Part shown: positions 9,793 through 20,180 of the stretch, one piece after another
Layout of the letters: each line of letters starts with the position of its first letter
Position numbering within the stretch: position 1 is the stretch's first letter
Assembly (NCBI GenBank): GCA_963921195.1
Contig: OY992537.1
Coordinates: 150,567,341 to 150,631,340 of the forward strand
Origin: Pegoplata infirma
Lineage: Eukaryota; Arthropoda; Insecta; Diptera; Anthomyiidae
DNA: 64,000 bases
Direction: 5' to 3'
Program-made: the position numbers and the translations under genes
The notes under the pieces: generated by a model
Databases searched by the model: none
The model's input: only the letters and a program-made list of their open reading frames with translations
What the model was told of the DNA's origin: nothing

Positions 9793-10062
9793 AGATGGCA
9801 AGTCTCTTGACAACGTATTCAGGTATTCAGTCCTCGTGCACTGCTTACAATTCGGTGGGCATGGTCTTCTCGATAAAGCATCAGCGTTGCCATGTTCAGA
9901 CCCAGAACGATGATTAATTTCAAAATCATAACCCTGTACCTTTTCGATCCACATCGCCACTTTTAAAAGCCAACGCAGTGCAGCGTGATCTGTGCGAACT
10001 TTAAACTTCTGACCATACAGATACTTATGAAAATGTTTCATGGCGTCTACGATAGCTAACAA
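9790..10062 (-). pseudogene. RNase H, C-terminal half
   Basis: The frame includes the conserved RTDHAALRWLL block with a catalytic Asp, and NADALSRRPCP, the usual link to the integrase zinc finger. Directly after RWLL, a block of about nine residues normally present in Gypsy RNase H appears to be missing, so an in-frame deletion is likely (family knowledge, not measured). The frame differs from the N-terminal half at 10056-10481, so a frameshift lies around 10060-10110. It ends at a TAA in frame with integrase. Confidence 0.85.
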
Positions 10063-10481
10063 TTCTCTTCTTGTGACGCAATAATTTCTTTCCGGCTTGG
10101 ATAGCTTCCTACTATAATAACCAATGACACATTCTTCCCATTAACTTCCTGAGAAAGTACAGCACCTATTTCATCGTTAGACGCATCAGTGTCCATTATG
10201 AATTCAGTACCTTCTACTGGAAACGACAAAACTGCTGTGGTTGCCAAATGTTCCTTCAATATTTCAAAAGCATGTTGGCAATCAGGCTTCCATTCAAACC
10301 CTCCAGCTTTTGCTGCCAAAGTATGTAGCGGCGATGCAATCGTAGCAAAATTATTAACAAATTTCCTATCGTACGTACATAGGCCAAAAAATGATCGCAA
10401 TTCTTCCCTGTTCCTTGGAACTAGCCAAGTCTTTATCCCATCTACTTTCTCCTGATCGATAGTGATACCTTTTTTTGACAC
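10056..10481 (-). pseudogene. RT connection and RNase H, N-terminal half
   Basis: It starts in the RT thumb/connection region (KKGITIDQEKVDGI and RSFFGLCTYDRKF-like blocks) and continues to DTDAS, the first catalytic Asp of RNase H in Gypsy elements. This domain removes the RNA strand after reverse transcription. The reading frame is offset from both the upstream RT and the downstream RNase H half, so one indel lies near 10490 and another near 10060-10110. Confidence 0.88.
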
Positions 10482-11311
10482 AATGTGGACAAATACTTCA
10501 CCTCATCTTGAAAAATTTGACATTTCTTAGGGGAAAGTTTCAAATTTGCTTCTCGTAATCTGATGAAAACTTGTTCCGACCGACTAAAGTGCTCATTGAA
10601 GTCCCGACCAAAGACAATGATGTCATCCAAATACACAAGACAAGTTTTCCAATTGAGTCCTCTTAACCCACTTTCCATTAACCTTTCGAATGTTGCAGGT
10701 GCATTACAAAGGCCAAATGGCATAACGTTGAACTGCCATAAGCCATTACCAACGCTAAAAGCAGTTTTCTCCTTGGAACGTTCATCTAATTCTACCTGCC
10801 AATATTCACTTTTTAAATCTAATGTTGAAAATAGAGATGAACCAGACAAAGCATCGAAAGTGTCATCAATACGAGGCAAGGGGTAACTATCTTTTCTTGT
10901 CACATAATTCAACCTCCTGTAGTCTACGCAAAATCTTGTAGAACCATCCTTCTTTTTAACAAGAACTACTGGCGAACACCATGGGCTATCTGATTCCTCA
11001 ATTACACCATCATTTCTCATTGATTCAACAATTTTGTGTGCCTCTTCCCTTTTCATAAATGGCAACCTACGAGGAGGCATCCTAAGTGGCCTCGACTGCT
11101 GTGTATCGATAGAATGCTTAACAATTTTCGTTCGACCAATATCTCGGTCATTCATTGAAAAAATGTCATGGTACTTTGAAACAAGATCCTGGACTTTCAG
11201 TTTCTGGCTATCAGTTAAACTTTCGTCAACATTATCAATAACCTTTTTGAAAATTTCTGAAGAAAGCTCATTTCCACCTACGACGTCTTCTACTGTTTGG
11301 TATATTGACAA
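10442..11311 (-). pseudogene. Gypsy reverse transcriptase
   Basis: All RT blocks are visible: SPWCSPVVLVKKKDGSTRFC, the FSTLDLKSEYWQV block (catalytic Asp about 165), FNVMPFGLCNAPATF, and the YLDD active site at residues 227-230. The enzyme copies element RNA into cDNA in virus-like particles. The Met at 11311 is an internal residue: the same frame continues upstream through a TGA at 11381-11383. The frame is lost shortly after the VKYL block near 10490 and pol continues in another frame. Confidence 0.95.
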
Positions 11312-11380
11312 ACACGGAAATGCTGCCGCTACAACTGTCCCTTTATTAAGCTTAAATTCATGTGGAGAAAAATTAGCTAT

Positions 11381-11712
11381 TCAAACGAAAGACGAACCAT
11401 CTTCAGCAAATTTTGATAACGACCTTGCTACCATTAACCCATTAGAAAGTCTCTTCCCATCTGAATCAATCACAAGTACCCTACTGCCTTCTACATCAGA
11501 GTTAACTTTCAAAATCCTTTCGGTATAGGGTGATATCGTGACATTTTCTAACAACTTTACCTCCGAATAATCATGCTTTAACTTCCCGACAGACAATAAA
11601 AAATTCCAAGTTCTATATTTCATTACATTTTGTTGTAAATCAATGGTAATTTTATTATGTTGCAGAAAGTCTAAGCCAAGAACACAATCGTCAGTTATAT
11701 GCGCAACTACAA
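11381..11712 (-). pseudogene. Protease C-terminal part and RT linker
   Basis: It contains a LGLDFL-type block (the aspartic protease flap/C-terminal region) and the protease-to-RT linker (TISPYTERILKVN and following). It is in frame with the downstream RT but separated from it by a TGA at 11381-11383. Upstream, the protease active-site part is in another frame, with the switch near 11710, so a small indel broke the protease. Confidence 0.75.
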
Positions 11713-12068
11713 ATGTGTGCCAAATTTACAATTATCAATAACAAAGCATGTACGAATTTCACCAACAACTTCCAATATGTCACCGTTAGCAGTCTTAAGA
11801 ATTAAATTCCTAGGTTTGACATTACACATACTTAAAAGCATATTAGGCCTTAAAACTGATCGCGATGCCCCAGTATCAACAATAACTTGACAACGATGTT
11901 TATTAACTTGCGTCTCGAGAAGTAAGCTGTTCCCAAATTGGTTAATTTTGTCTGACGTAATTTCGAATTCTTGAGCCTGACTTGTACGAACTAACGGCTG
12001 GCTCTCTCCGGAAGTTCTTTGACATTTCCCGTGGCCTTTGGTTTATTACATCTATTTCTTAAATGTCA
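11700..12068 (-). pseudogene. Zinc knuckle second half and aspartic protease active site
   Basis: In the gag frame, after a TGA at 12066-12068 that falls inside the CCHC knuckle, the rest of the knuckle (His and last Cys) is followed about 65 codons later by VIVDTGASRSVL, the D-T-G active-site motif of retropepsins. The protease releases Gag and Pol proteins. It stops at a TAG near 11710 and continues in another frame. Confidence 0.8.
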
Positions 12069-13106
12069 GTACTCACCACAATTCCAGCACCGAAAACGAT
12101 TTTTACCATCCGTTTTTATTCTGTCGAGCGTTTCTTCGTCGGATAATTGTCGCATTTTGTACTCTGGCATTGAAACCATTTTTGACGATTCAACTTCCAA
12201 AGAATGTGCTAATGCTTCCTTCGATGTTTTCTTTCCGCCAAGAATAACAGCCCTTTTTACTTCAGGATCACGAATACCCCTAACAAATGCGTCGAATACC
12301 AAGCAATCAAGGATCTCTATAGGAAATTCTTTATAAACCAGCATACACAACCGTTCAATGTCAGTAAAAAATTCTTGTAAGGATTCCGATTGACGACAAA
12401 AAAGTTGACTTTGATGCATAATTTTATGATTTTTATCTCCAAACCTAGTTTCTAATTCACCACAAACATAACTGTAATCCCGATCCTTACCAACCGGAAA
12501 CAGTTGAACCAAATCGGCAGCCTTACCACGTAACGACAATATTAACTGAATAGTTTTTACCTCATCCGACCATTTATTTAATGATGCTGCTGCTTCAAAT
12601 TGTTTTAAGAAAACACCCCATGTAGAATCACCGTCGTATGTTGGCGGTTTAATTGACGAGGCAAGATGTTCTGCCATTGTACCCGAAGTCCCTGACCTAA
12701 TTTTCCCGACCTCGGCAGATAAGTTATTAATTTGCTGCTGAAGCCGGTGTTCTCTCGACAAAATTTGCTGTTCCAACTCGGACACATTCGCACGGAACTG
12801 CTGTTCAACAGAATGCATCTTAATTTCAAAATTTTGGTTAGCTGCATTTATCGTTGATAATTGCCTCACAACTTCCGCATTTTGTACCAACATCTGCTGC
12901 ATCATTGTACGCAAATCCTCAACAGATGTACCTTGAACATTTTGCAAAATTGCTTCGAAATCATATTCATCAGGATTCTCACCCTGTTCTACCAAAAAAT
13001 TACGAATGCGTAAAATTTTATCAGGTTTTCTTCCACCCGGCGATAAGTTCCAATCCAATAAAACTGCACGGATTTCTGATTCAATCAAATCGCCAATTCT
13101 TTTCAT
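12066..13106 (-). pseudogene. Gag capsid and nucleocapsid polyprotein, stopped in the zinc knuckle
   Basis: The 346-residue frame starts with ATG 44 bp after the 5' LTR. Residues about 60-140 are Gln/Glu-rich and likely helical or coiled coil. Residues about 150-300 (PPTYDGDSTWGVFLKQFEAA and onward, LRGKAADL, SLQEFFTDIERL) form a typical Gypsy Gag capsid domain. The C-terminus begins a CCHC zinc knuckle (CWNCGEY) whose next codon is TGA, probably replacing the usual Gly, so nucleocapsid and all of Pol are cut off. Gag would form the virus-like particle and bind element RNA. The start fits Gypsy leaders, with the PBS just upstream. Confidence 0.92.
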
Positions 13107-13135
13107 TGTGATTTATTAATTAATTTTTTGTTTTT

Positions 13136-13147
13136 CTTCTGACACCA
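13136..13147 (-). promoter_or_regulatory. tRNA primer-binding site
   Basis: On the minus strand TGGTGTCAGAAG lies 2 nt after the 5' LTR, where the minus-strand primer anneals. From memory this complements the 3' end of tRNA-Leu species; the tRNA assignment is not checked. Confidence 0.75.
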
Positions 13148-13149
13148 AT

Positions 13150-13300
13150 TGTAACGAAACGAAAGGAAACACGTTTGTTCTATTTGGAATTTTATTACAA
13201 AAGACAAATTTTATTGAAGTTAAACTAAAAGGACAAGTAAATTTGTTCAAATGATTGTTTTTATAAAAACACTTTACATTTAACGGGAGACTTCGCAACA
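13150..13300 (-). repeat. 5' LTR of the Gypsy element
   Basis: 151 bp, matching 8059-8210 with about five differences. It would carry promoter and polyadenylation signals, but none is unambiguous by eye. The target duplication ATAT follows at 13301-13304. Confidence 0.95.
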
Positions 13301-13504
13301 ATATTTTGCATGTACTGATTGAGAAAAATCAATTCAATAAATGAGAAATTATATTCTTCGAATATTAATTCAAAAAATACCAGCTTTGAAAAAATCGACT
13401 AATACTCTAAAAAAAAAAAAAAAAAATGTTTTATTGGTTGGAGTTCTGAAAGACTTCAATGTATCATTGAAGTGGACAAAAAATCGTATCGATGTAGCAT
13501 AATA

Positions 13505-15512
13505 ACCCAGGAAAATAAGGGGTCATCTGCGGAAAATCGGATAGGTTCTCTGAAAACTTGCACAGACCTTTGTTTTGACAATGTAAATAAGAAAAAAAAA
13601 AGTCCCAAGAAATCACCCGTGTCCTTGCTGAGATATTGAGGTCAAAGGTCAAAAAATCCGGGTTTTTTTACAGTTTTTTGCTAATATATCGCTTGATATG
13701 CGTCATACGCTTTAAGAGTCTATTACAAAATTTGTAGAATATAAAATTATCTACAATATGTTTCTTAATACTTTTTTCGTATCTCTCACCGTTTTTGAGA
13801 TATTAAGGCCAAAACTCACAATAACCAGATTTTTTACAGTTTTTTTGCTAATATCTCGCTTGATATGAGTCTTACGTTTTAAAAGTTTATTAAAGAACTT
13901 ATCGAATATAAAATTATGTACAAATTTCTCTTTATAATTTTTTTCGTATCCCTCACCGATTTTGAGATATGGGCGAATTTATCTTTAATTTATGAATGTA
14001 ATAGGGACACGAAATAATGACACCAAACATGAAAACTGAAAAGGGCATATCTTTAAAACGAAATCGCGTATTACTAAAAAAATAAAAAGTGCTACGTAGA
14101 TAATTAATCTAACTTTTATTTGAGTCTGATCTAGAGCAGATTGTGTAATTAATGAATACATTCAGGAAAAAAAATCTTGTCAAAAAATCTGTAAACAACT
14201 TTCAGCTTCAAACTTAAAGTAGATTTTTCTGCTGAAATGGATCTTTTTACTAAGTTTTCAGTCATTTAGTAAAGAAAATAATAGAAATCAGAAGATTATT
14301 TTTCTAATTTTACAGAAATATTTAGCAACTATCTTTAAAAAAAAAAAATTTCAACCAATCATTAGATTGGTTAGCTGAAATCAACAGATTTTTTCTGCTA
14401 AAATGAGCTGATTTTTCTGCTAAGATCGTGAAATTTTCAGCTGAAATCAGCAGATTTGTCTGCTGTCTTGATAGATTTTCTCATTTAGCTCAAAATGGGC
14501 AGATTTTTCTGCAGCTTTGACATAGGTTTTATTTTAAGTGTGTGCTACGAGAGTCGAGCTAGAAAATAAAATTATATTAAAATATTTTTTAATACAGGTT
14601 TCCCAATATGGTTCCCAAAAAAAATAGATTTTTTCTAAGTTAAAAATTTTGTATTTTTAGTAATAATCTTTTTGTTTATCTTCAGGTGTCATATAACATA
14701 CCTTACCTTAACTGTAAAGTAATTAATGACCTCCAACTTTTTTTTTATAATACAAGAAATATTGTTGCTTTTTTAATTACTTTACACTTAGTTACCTGTA
14801 TCTAAAAAATATTTTAAAATAACATAATTTTACAATTCGACCTTCGCAGCATTTTCATTAATTACACAATCTGCTCTAGAACATACTCAAATAAAAGCTA
14901 GATTAATTATCTACGTAGCACTTCTTATTTTTTAGTAATACACGATTTCGGTTTAAAGATATGCCCTTTTCAGTTTTCATGTTTGGTGTCATTATTTTGT
15001 GTCCCTCTATTATATTCATAAATTAAAGATAAATTCGCCCATATCTCAAAAACGGTGAGGGATACGAAAAAAATTATAATGAGAAATTTGTACATAATTT
15101 TATATTCTATAAGTTCTTTAATAGACTTTTAAAGCGTATCACTCATATCAAGCGAGCTATTAGCAAAAAACTGTAAAAAATCTGTTTTTTGTGAATTTTG
15201 GCCTTAATATCTCATAAACGGTGAGAGATACGAAAAAAGTATTAAGAAACAAATTGTAGATAATTTTATATTCTACAAGTTTTGTAATAGACTCTTAAAG
15301 CGTATGACGCATATCAAGCGAGATATTAGCAAAAAACTGTAAAAAACCCGGTTTTTGTGAACTTTGACCTCAATATCTCAGCAATGACACGGGTGATTTC
15401 TTGGAACTTTTTTTTTCTTATTTAGATTGTCAAAAGAAAGGTCTGTGCAAGTTTTCAGAGAACCTATCCGATTTTCCACAGATTGCACTTTTTTTCTCCT
15501 TATTTTCCTGGG
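13505..15512. mobile_element. 2 kb foldback element with arms of about 650 bp
   Basis: CCCAGGAAAATAAGG at 13505 and its complement ending at 15512 mark the ends. The left arm (about 13505-14158) and right arm (about 14857-15512) are near-identical inverted copies that include AAATCACCCGTG, GGTGTCATTAT and CTACGTAGATAATTAAT. Each arm contains two diverged copies of a unit of about 165 bp with GAGATATTAAGGCCAAAA and CGCTTGATATG. The middle (14160-14856) is AT-rich with repeated CAGCAGATTT/TTTTCTGCT words. No transposase ORF is present. The target duplication was not resolved. Confidence 0.9.
14160..14530. repeat. TTTTCTGCT-rich core, related to 27780-28080
   Basis: Clusters of TTTCTGCTGAAAT and ATCAGCAGATTT words. 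The phrase TCAAAAAATCTGTAAACAACTTTCA has a close reverse-complement relative near 28020-28075, so the same repeat family is also present inside the 26-kb unit. There is no coding potential. Confidence 0.6.
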
Positions 15513-15906
15513 CTATAAGGGGAAATTATTAATATACACAAGACCAGCAAATTACATCACACTTGAAAAATATTAACCGAGTTCAATTTTTCAAAGCAAT
15601 AAAAAAAAAATACACTTAAGTCGAAATCTGATATTTAGTAAAAATTCAATTGTACACAATAACAAAGTACACTAAAAAAACCTTGGTATTCAATACAAAA
15701 AATTTAACTAATGAACTAATGTCCAAAATGATCTAGTTCAGAAGTTGGTAATCAATACTAAAATTTGTTACTAATATTATTCAAAACCAGTAAAAATTAC
15801 TAATTGTAGTACTTTGAAGATTCAAAAAAAAACAACTTTACTACTGGTAATTAGTAACTTACGAGAAGATTTAGGTATCAAATCACTTACTAAAACTTTT
15901 TTTTAT
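15513..15906. other. AT-rich spacer with a possible lone MITE end
   Basis: A TA-flanked CACTAAAAAAACC near 15670 resembles the left terminus of the CAC-N-A-run MITEs in this window, but no right terminus is visible. The TACTAA words that follow are degenerate. No gene. Confidence 0.4.
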
Positions 15907-16130
15907 CCTCTGCGCTCTGCTCATATTTTGACCCTCTGCTATTATTTTGATCCTCTGCTCATATTTTGATCCTCTGCCCATCCTCTGCTCGTATTTTGAT
16001 CCTCTGCTGATCCTCTGCCCAACCTCTGCTGATCCTCTACTCACATTTTGATCCTCTGCTCATATTTTGATCCTCTGCCCATCCTCTGCCCGTAGTTCTG
16101 CCCGGAACTCTGCCGCTCCTCTGCCTGCTC
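15907..16130. repeat. GATCCTCTGC minisatellite
   Basis: About a dozen irregular copies of TCCTCTGC(C/T), alternating with TCATATTTTGA. The array abuts the abrupt 3' end of Jockey copy 1, so it may mark a rearrangement breakpoint. Confidence 0.85.
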
Positions 16131-16149
16131 TAGAACATACACATTACTA

Positions 16150-16629
16150 CTACTTATGAAATAATACTCGACCCTTTGGGTTAATAAGCCGTGAGCCCCA
16201 GAATGGATGCTTAGCATTATAGTCGCCAGCTGCCAGAAAACGTGAGCCTAGTGATTTAAAAAAGTGTGTGTACTTATCTTCAGTTATTGTGAATCTTGGG
16301 GGTGAATAAATTGATGAAATCACTAGGTTTGTATCAAATTCTTCTAGACATATAGTTGTAGCCTGAATATAGTCTTCACGTAATTCGGGCATTAAGTAAT
16401 GTTTTATGCGAGATTTGATAAGAATAGCTGATCCCCCACATGCTCTGTCTCTCGGATCTTTTGTGTCATATAATGTGTAGCCTCGTAATGAAAAATAACT
16501 TCTTTGGGTAAGATGAGTTTCAGAAACAAGCTAAATATCAATTTGCTTGTTTCTTAGAAAGTAGTCAAGTTCGTTTTTATGCTGGCGAATGCCGTTTGCG
16601 TTCCAGTAACATATTTTAAGACTGTTCAT
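16150..16629 (-). pseudogene. Jockey-like ORF2 copy 1: endonuclease fragment
   Basis: It starts at ATG 16629-16627, overlapping the ORF1 stop as ATGA. The start (NSLKICYWNANGIRQHK) and the block LAAGDYNAKHPFWGS belong to the AP-type endonuclease that nicks target DNA in non-LTR elements. A TAG at 16531-16533 replaces an internal codon. Homology to the second copy (26245-27193) stops abruptly at GRVLF near 16158, and the RT and 3' end are absent. A 3' loss is atypical because these elements usually lose 5' sequence, so a later deletion or rearrangement is likely. Confidence 0.88.
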
Positions 16630-17423
16630 GGTTTGTCAAGCACTGCTTGTAACATCATTGACTGCATTTTCATCATTTCCTGCATCATATTAGTAATTGA
16701 GCCAGTAAAATTGTTAATTGTTTGCATTAGATTTTCCATTGTTGTCTCAATTAGACTAAAATTAAATTAAAAATCTGGGTTTTGTGTAGTAGTCGGGTTG
16801 TTTTGGGTGTTTGAGTTGGGTTGGGTGTTTGGGTTGTGTTGTGTGTTGCGTTGGGTACGAGTAATTGGGTTAGATTGGGTGTTTGGGTTGTGTTGGATAA
16901 TTTGATAAAATTGGGTTTGGGTATTCGAGTTGGGTTGGGTGTTCGGATTGTGTTGTGTATTGCATTGGGTACGAGTATTCGGGTTTGATTTGGAATTTGG
17001 GTTGTGTTGGGTAATTGGGTTGAATTGGGTTCCTTGTTCGGGTTGCTCAATTGGGTTAGATCGTACACACGGGTTAGGTCCACTTGGATTACCTTAAAGC
17101 ATTCGAGTAAGTCCAGGCATTGTTAATATTATTATTAGGCTGTGGTAAAAATGGGTATTGGGTTTGGTGATATTGAGGTAGGGGCGCTTGGGTTCTAAGA
17201 GGAATGGACCGTTTTACAACAGCGTACACGGGACATCCCCTATAATTTGCGGTATGATTTTCTCCACAGTTACTGCATTTTTTAACGCTTGAATCTGTTC
17301 TAGATTTATCACATTCGCTAGACTTGTGCAACTCACCGCACCTAACACAAACAGTAGGTAGTTTGCAATAAGTTCTGGTATGACCATACTCTTGGCAATT
17401 TAGGCATTGAGTTGGTCCAGTGC
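16626..17423 (-). pseudogene. Jockey-like ORF1 copy 1: zinc knuckles, expanded linker, C-terminus
   Basis: Three Cys-His knuckles are visible: CLNCQEYGHTRTYC, CVRCGELHKSSEC and CSNCGENHTANYRGC. ORF1 proteins of this type bind element RNA. After NALR the sequence enters a T/N/P/Q-rich linker encoded by a G/T-rich minisatellite, and the frame shifts there. The last roughly 35 codons form a Met/Gln-rich helix (MMQEMMKMQSMMLQAVL) shared with copy 2, ending at TGA 16628-16626. The upstream part of ORF1 lies at 18369-19397, beyond the hAT-type insertion; both flanks read as the same protein across the target duplication. Confidence 0.85.
16780..17080 (-). repeat. G/T-rich minisatellite inside ORF1
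   Basis: Irregular TTGGGTTGTGTTGGGTGTTTG repeats encode, on the minus strand, many copies of T-Q-(I/T)-P-N-(P/T). Copy 2 of the element has a shorter, different linker in this place, so the repeat expanded in copy 1 or its ancestor. Confidence 0.8.
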
Positions 17424-17431
17424 GTTTATAG

Positions 17432-18360
17432 CAGAGCTTCTCACTAACTTTTGCTTTGCGACCCCTTTTCAATATTTAAAATTTTTCGCGACCCCCCAAC
17501 GTAGAAAAAAAATTATTAACGTGAACTTTACTTTGTTTTTAAAAAAACCTGAAGTAATGGAAAAATTTGCAAACCAAATTCAAAAGCAGCATTGAAAGAT
17601 TAATCAAAACCGTGTGGTCAGATCCGAGACGCTTACCAAAAATTTCACGTAAAAAGCTTCTTAAAAAAAGCTTCTGTAAAAAACACAATTTTTTTAAACT
17701 TTGACCTCAATTTCCTAAAATATTGGAAGCCTGGTCCCGAACTACGGCCTGATCAGAAATAAAGACATGTTTACTAAGAAAGTATTTAAGTCCAATTTGG
17801 AGTAGGTCTTTTTTCAAAATTATGTACCAATGTTTGCTAATGATCGAAATTTTATTCGATCACGAATCCGTTATTTAGATCTAGATTAAGAATCAGCATT
17901 AAAAAGTAAATCGAAAAAAGTGTTCAGATCCCAGACGCTTCTAAAAATTTCACAAACAAAGATCTTAAAAATGCACAATAATACGTTTTTGTGAACTTTG
18001 CCTTTAGTTTTCTCAAAAACCTAACGTTCTAGAAAAATTTGGGATTCAGATTCAGAATCAGCATCGAAAAGTTAATAGAAAACGAACTGTCAGATCACAG
18101 ACTCAGCCAAAAAACTTTACAAATCAGTGATGGGCATCCCGGGGAATTAACAACTGCACAGTAATTACGGAGGGACCTTAAGTGATTGAAAAATTACATT
18201 CATTTAATAAAAGTATTTATATATTTTTATTACACAACAATAAAAAAAAATGTGTTTTAAATTTACCAAAATTTAGGATTTTAATAAAATTGTTCGCGAC
18301 CCCCCTGAAACTCTTCCGCGACCCCCTAGGGGGTCGCGACCCACCGTTTGAGAACCATTG
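17432..18360. mobile_element. 929-bp non-autonomous hAT-type element with 8-bp TSD
   Basis: The ends CAGAGCTTCTC (17432) and GAGAACCATTG (to 18360) are related inverted termini. Just inside lie GCGACCCC at the left and GGGGTCGCGACCC at the right. They are flanked by GTTTATAG (17424-17431) and GCTTATAG (18361-18368), a 7/8 match and the 8-bp size of hAT insertions. The terminus CAATGGTTCTCAAAC resembles many animal hAT ends. It interrupts ORF1 of Jockey copy 1 within the E-E-P-Y-K-R/K block. No transposase ORF; the interior has two to three diverged copies of a unit carrying GTCAGATCC and ACTTTGACCTCAATTTCC. Confidence 0.88.
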
Positions 18361-18368
18361 GCTTATAG

Positions 18369-18593
18369 GGTTCTTCTACAGTAATTCGGCGATGTAACAA
18401 ATATCTAAGGTTATATATTGGGTGTATTTCCCCTTTTTTTAAACGAGTATCACCGGGTTGCAGTTCTAGTCGAAAAAGGGATTGGGGTAGCTTTTCGCGA
18501 TTTCGAATGTTTGTTACGGTTTTAATTTAAAACCGTGTATTCCTAGAGCATTTTTAATTTTATTTGGGTCCACATTGGAATCTATTCCCTTTA
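18369..18593 (-). pseudogene. Jockey-like ORF1 copy 1: middle RRM-like region, out of frame
   Basis: The minus strand here matches, in shifted frames, the start of copy 2 ORF1 (KRVDSNVDP to VEEPYK). The frame of the upstream block is lost at the TAA following YELK near 18594, and this region resumes one frame over. At least one more indel lies in it. The region corresponds to the fold found between the N-terminal domain and the zinc knuckles in this protein family. Confidence 0.75.
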
Positions 18594-19397
18594 TTACTTC
18601 AGTTCGTATGTGTAAAAATTTTTCTTCTGGGTTTCAAAATCGGATACTACCCTTCGGAAGTCATTATGAACTTGAATTTTGGTTTCGTGGATATTTCCTT
18701 TTTTAAGAGATACAATGTAAAATGATTCTTCACCAATTAATCTGATTAAATCATTAACAATTATATCTGAGTTTTGTTCTCTTAAATATAAAGGGGGTGG
18801 TCTTGGAGACTTACCGACTTTTGGAGGGTCTTCATTTTCAGTATCTAAGAGGGAAAAAGAGTTTTGGCGTTCAGGAGCCACTGATTCATCCTTATGATAT
18901 TTTGAGGATGGTGTATTTTTGGATGACCTTGGGCTGCGTTTTCTTTTTAATACAGTGAAATACCTGTCAATTCCTGTTTGCGTAATTGGTTGGGTAGTTT
19001 TAGGTATAGCTCCTTTTGATTTATTATCACCATCATCGGTTTGCATAGTGTTAATTTGTTGTTTCCCTTGTTCACTATTTTCACTAACTGGCATCACTGT
19101 TGTGGGTGTCAAAATAGTCACAGCTGACTGTTTCAGATTATTGGAAGGTTGTTTTGTTGTTGTTGGTAGCATTAGATTTTTTGTGTTTCTATTTGTATTT
19201 ACATTGTTCACTACACTTGTTTCTAGAGCGGGAGAACAAGATCGTGCTCTATCATATGGTATCGCGTTTAAATAATGTTTATTGAAGTTAGAGTCGTGAA
19301 TGTTATTTTGAGTGTTAAACTCTGTAAAAACTAAATAGGCATTTTTGCCATTTGCACTGAGTCTCCTATCATCTGGGTTTAAGTTGTTTTTGCTCAT
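18594..19397 (-). pseudogene. Jockey-like ORF1 copy 1: N-terminal part
   Basis: The 267-residue frame starts at ATG 19397 after an A-rich leader. The first about 190 residues are Ser/Thr/Asn/Gln-rich and disordered-looking, with a basic KRKRSPRSS patch. From PPPLYLRE (about residue 200) it becomes the conserved ORF1 core (DLIRLIGEESFYIVSLKKG, FYTYELK). These Gag-like proteins bind the element RNA. The frame ends at TAA where copy 2 continues, so it is truncated by a frameshift. Copy 1 is the only one in the window with this N-terminal region. Confidence 0.82.
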
Positions 19398-19399
19398 AT

Positions 19400-20180
19400 G
19401 TTGTTTCCTTTTGCATTTAAGTCAAAAGAAAAGAGAAAAAAGTTTCAAGTTTTGTTTGTTATTATGTTATTAATTATTACACACTAATTTTTTTTTTATT
19501 TGTTAATGTTAAGCACGAAAAATGTTTAATTATTATATTATGATTTTAAATTATTATATTATGATTTAATGTTTAATTATTATATTATGATTATATTATG
19601 AATTATTATATTATTATATTATGATTTTTATTATGATTTAACGTCTTTTCGCAGTAATAATAATTATTTTATATTTGTTTTCTCTATGATCACTCCGCAC
19701 AAAAAATATCACGTCTGTACGCTACAGCAGTCGAAAGTCAAATTTCAAATTAAATATGAAACAATATTGTTTTTATAACAAAAATTCAAATTTGAATTAA
19801 TTTGAATTTGTTACGAACTTTAATAACATCATATTAAATTCAAAGTTGGTAAATCTTAAAACAAAAAGGAGACAATTTTAAAACAAATATGTTGTTTTAA
19901 AATCAATCGTAATCAATATTAAAATTTAATATTTTTTCAAAAATATGTAGCATATTTAAAACAAAATTGAACATTTTTAATTTAAATATATTTTTTCCCC
20001 TCAGTGTGGTATACAAAACGCTCATACAACGCTGTTGCGATTGTATTTTTCTGACTGGAAACAAATCACCTAGATATGTCTCTCATATACAGAGGTGTAA
20101 TTTGCTATAAATCTACTAAATTTCTCACCCTTTTAAATGCGTAAAACGTACTAAAAGGAATTAATATCAACTATACTCAC
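19400..20180. other. AT-rich DNA with TTATTATATTATGA repeats
   Basis: A short imperfect array of ATTATATTATGATTTAA occupies about 19523-19640. The rest is AT-rich DNA with no recognised gene. The 5' end of Jockey copy 1 lies somewhere in the first bases; the exact end is not visible. Confidence 0.6.

Larger units (their letters stand above)
8059..13300 (-). mobile_element. Degenerate Ty3/Gypsy LTR retrotransposon
   Basis: Two LTRs of about 151 bp (TGTAACG to GCAACA on the plus strand) lie in direct orientation and are flanked by a 4-bp target duplication, ATAT (8055-8058 and 13301-13304). On the minus strand the order is 5' LTR, tRNA primer site, gag with zinc knuckle, protease, RT, RNase H, integrase, polypurine tract and 3' LTR, which is the Gypsy order. 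The LTRs differ at about five positions, so the insertion is not very recent. Coding capacity is lost through at least three nonsense codons, three frameshifts and an inverted rearrangement in the integrase. No env-like ORF is seen after integrase. Confidence 0.95.

Noticed and set aside
10189..11528. Plus-strand frames over the Gypsy pol region (88, 107 and 164 codons)
   Set aside because: Antisense of RT and RNase H; no family match.
12066..12068. Programmed stop readthrough at the Gypsy gag zinc knuckle
   Set aside because: The TGA falls inside the CCHC knuckle, not at a gag/pol boundary, and other stops and frameshifts follow, so mutation is simpler.
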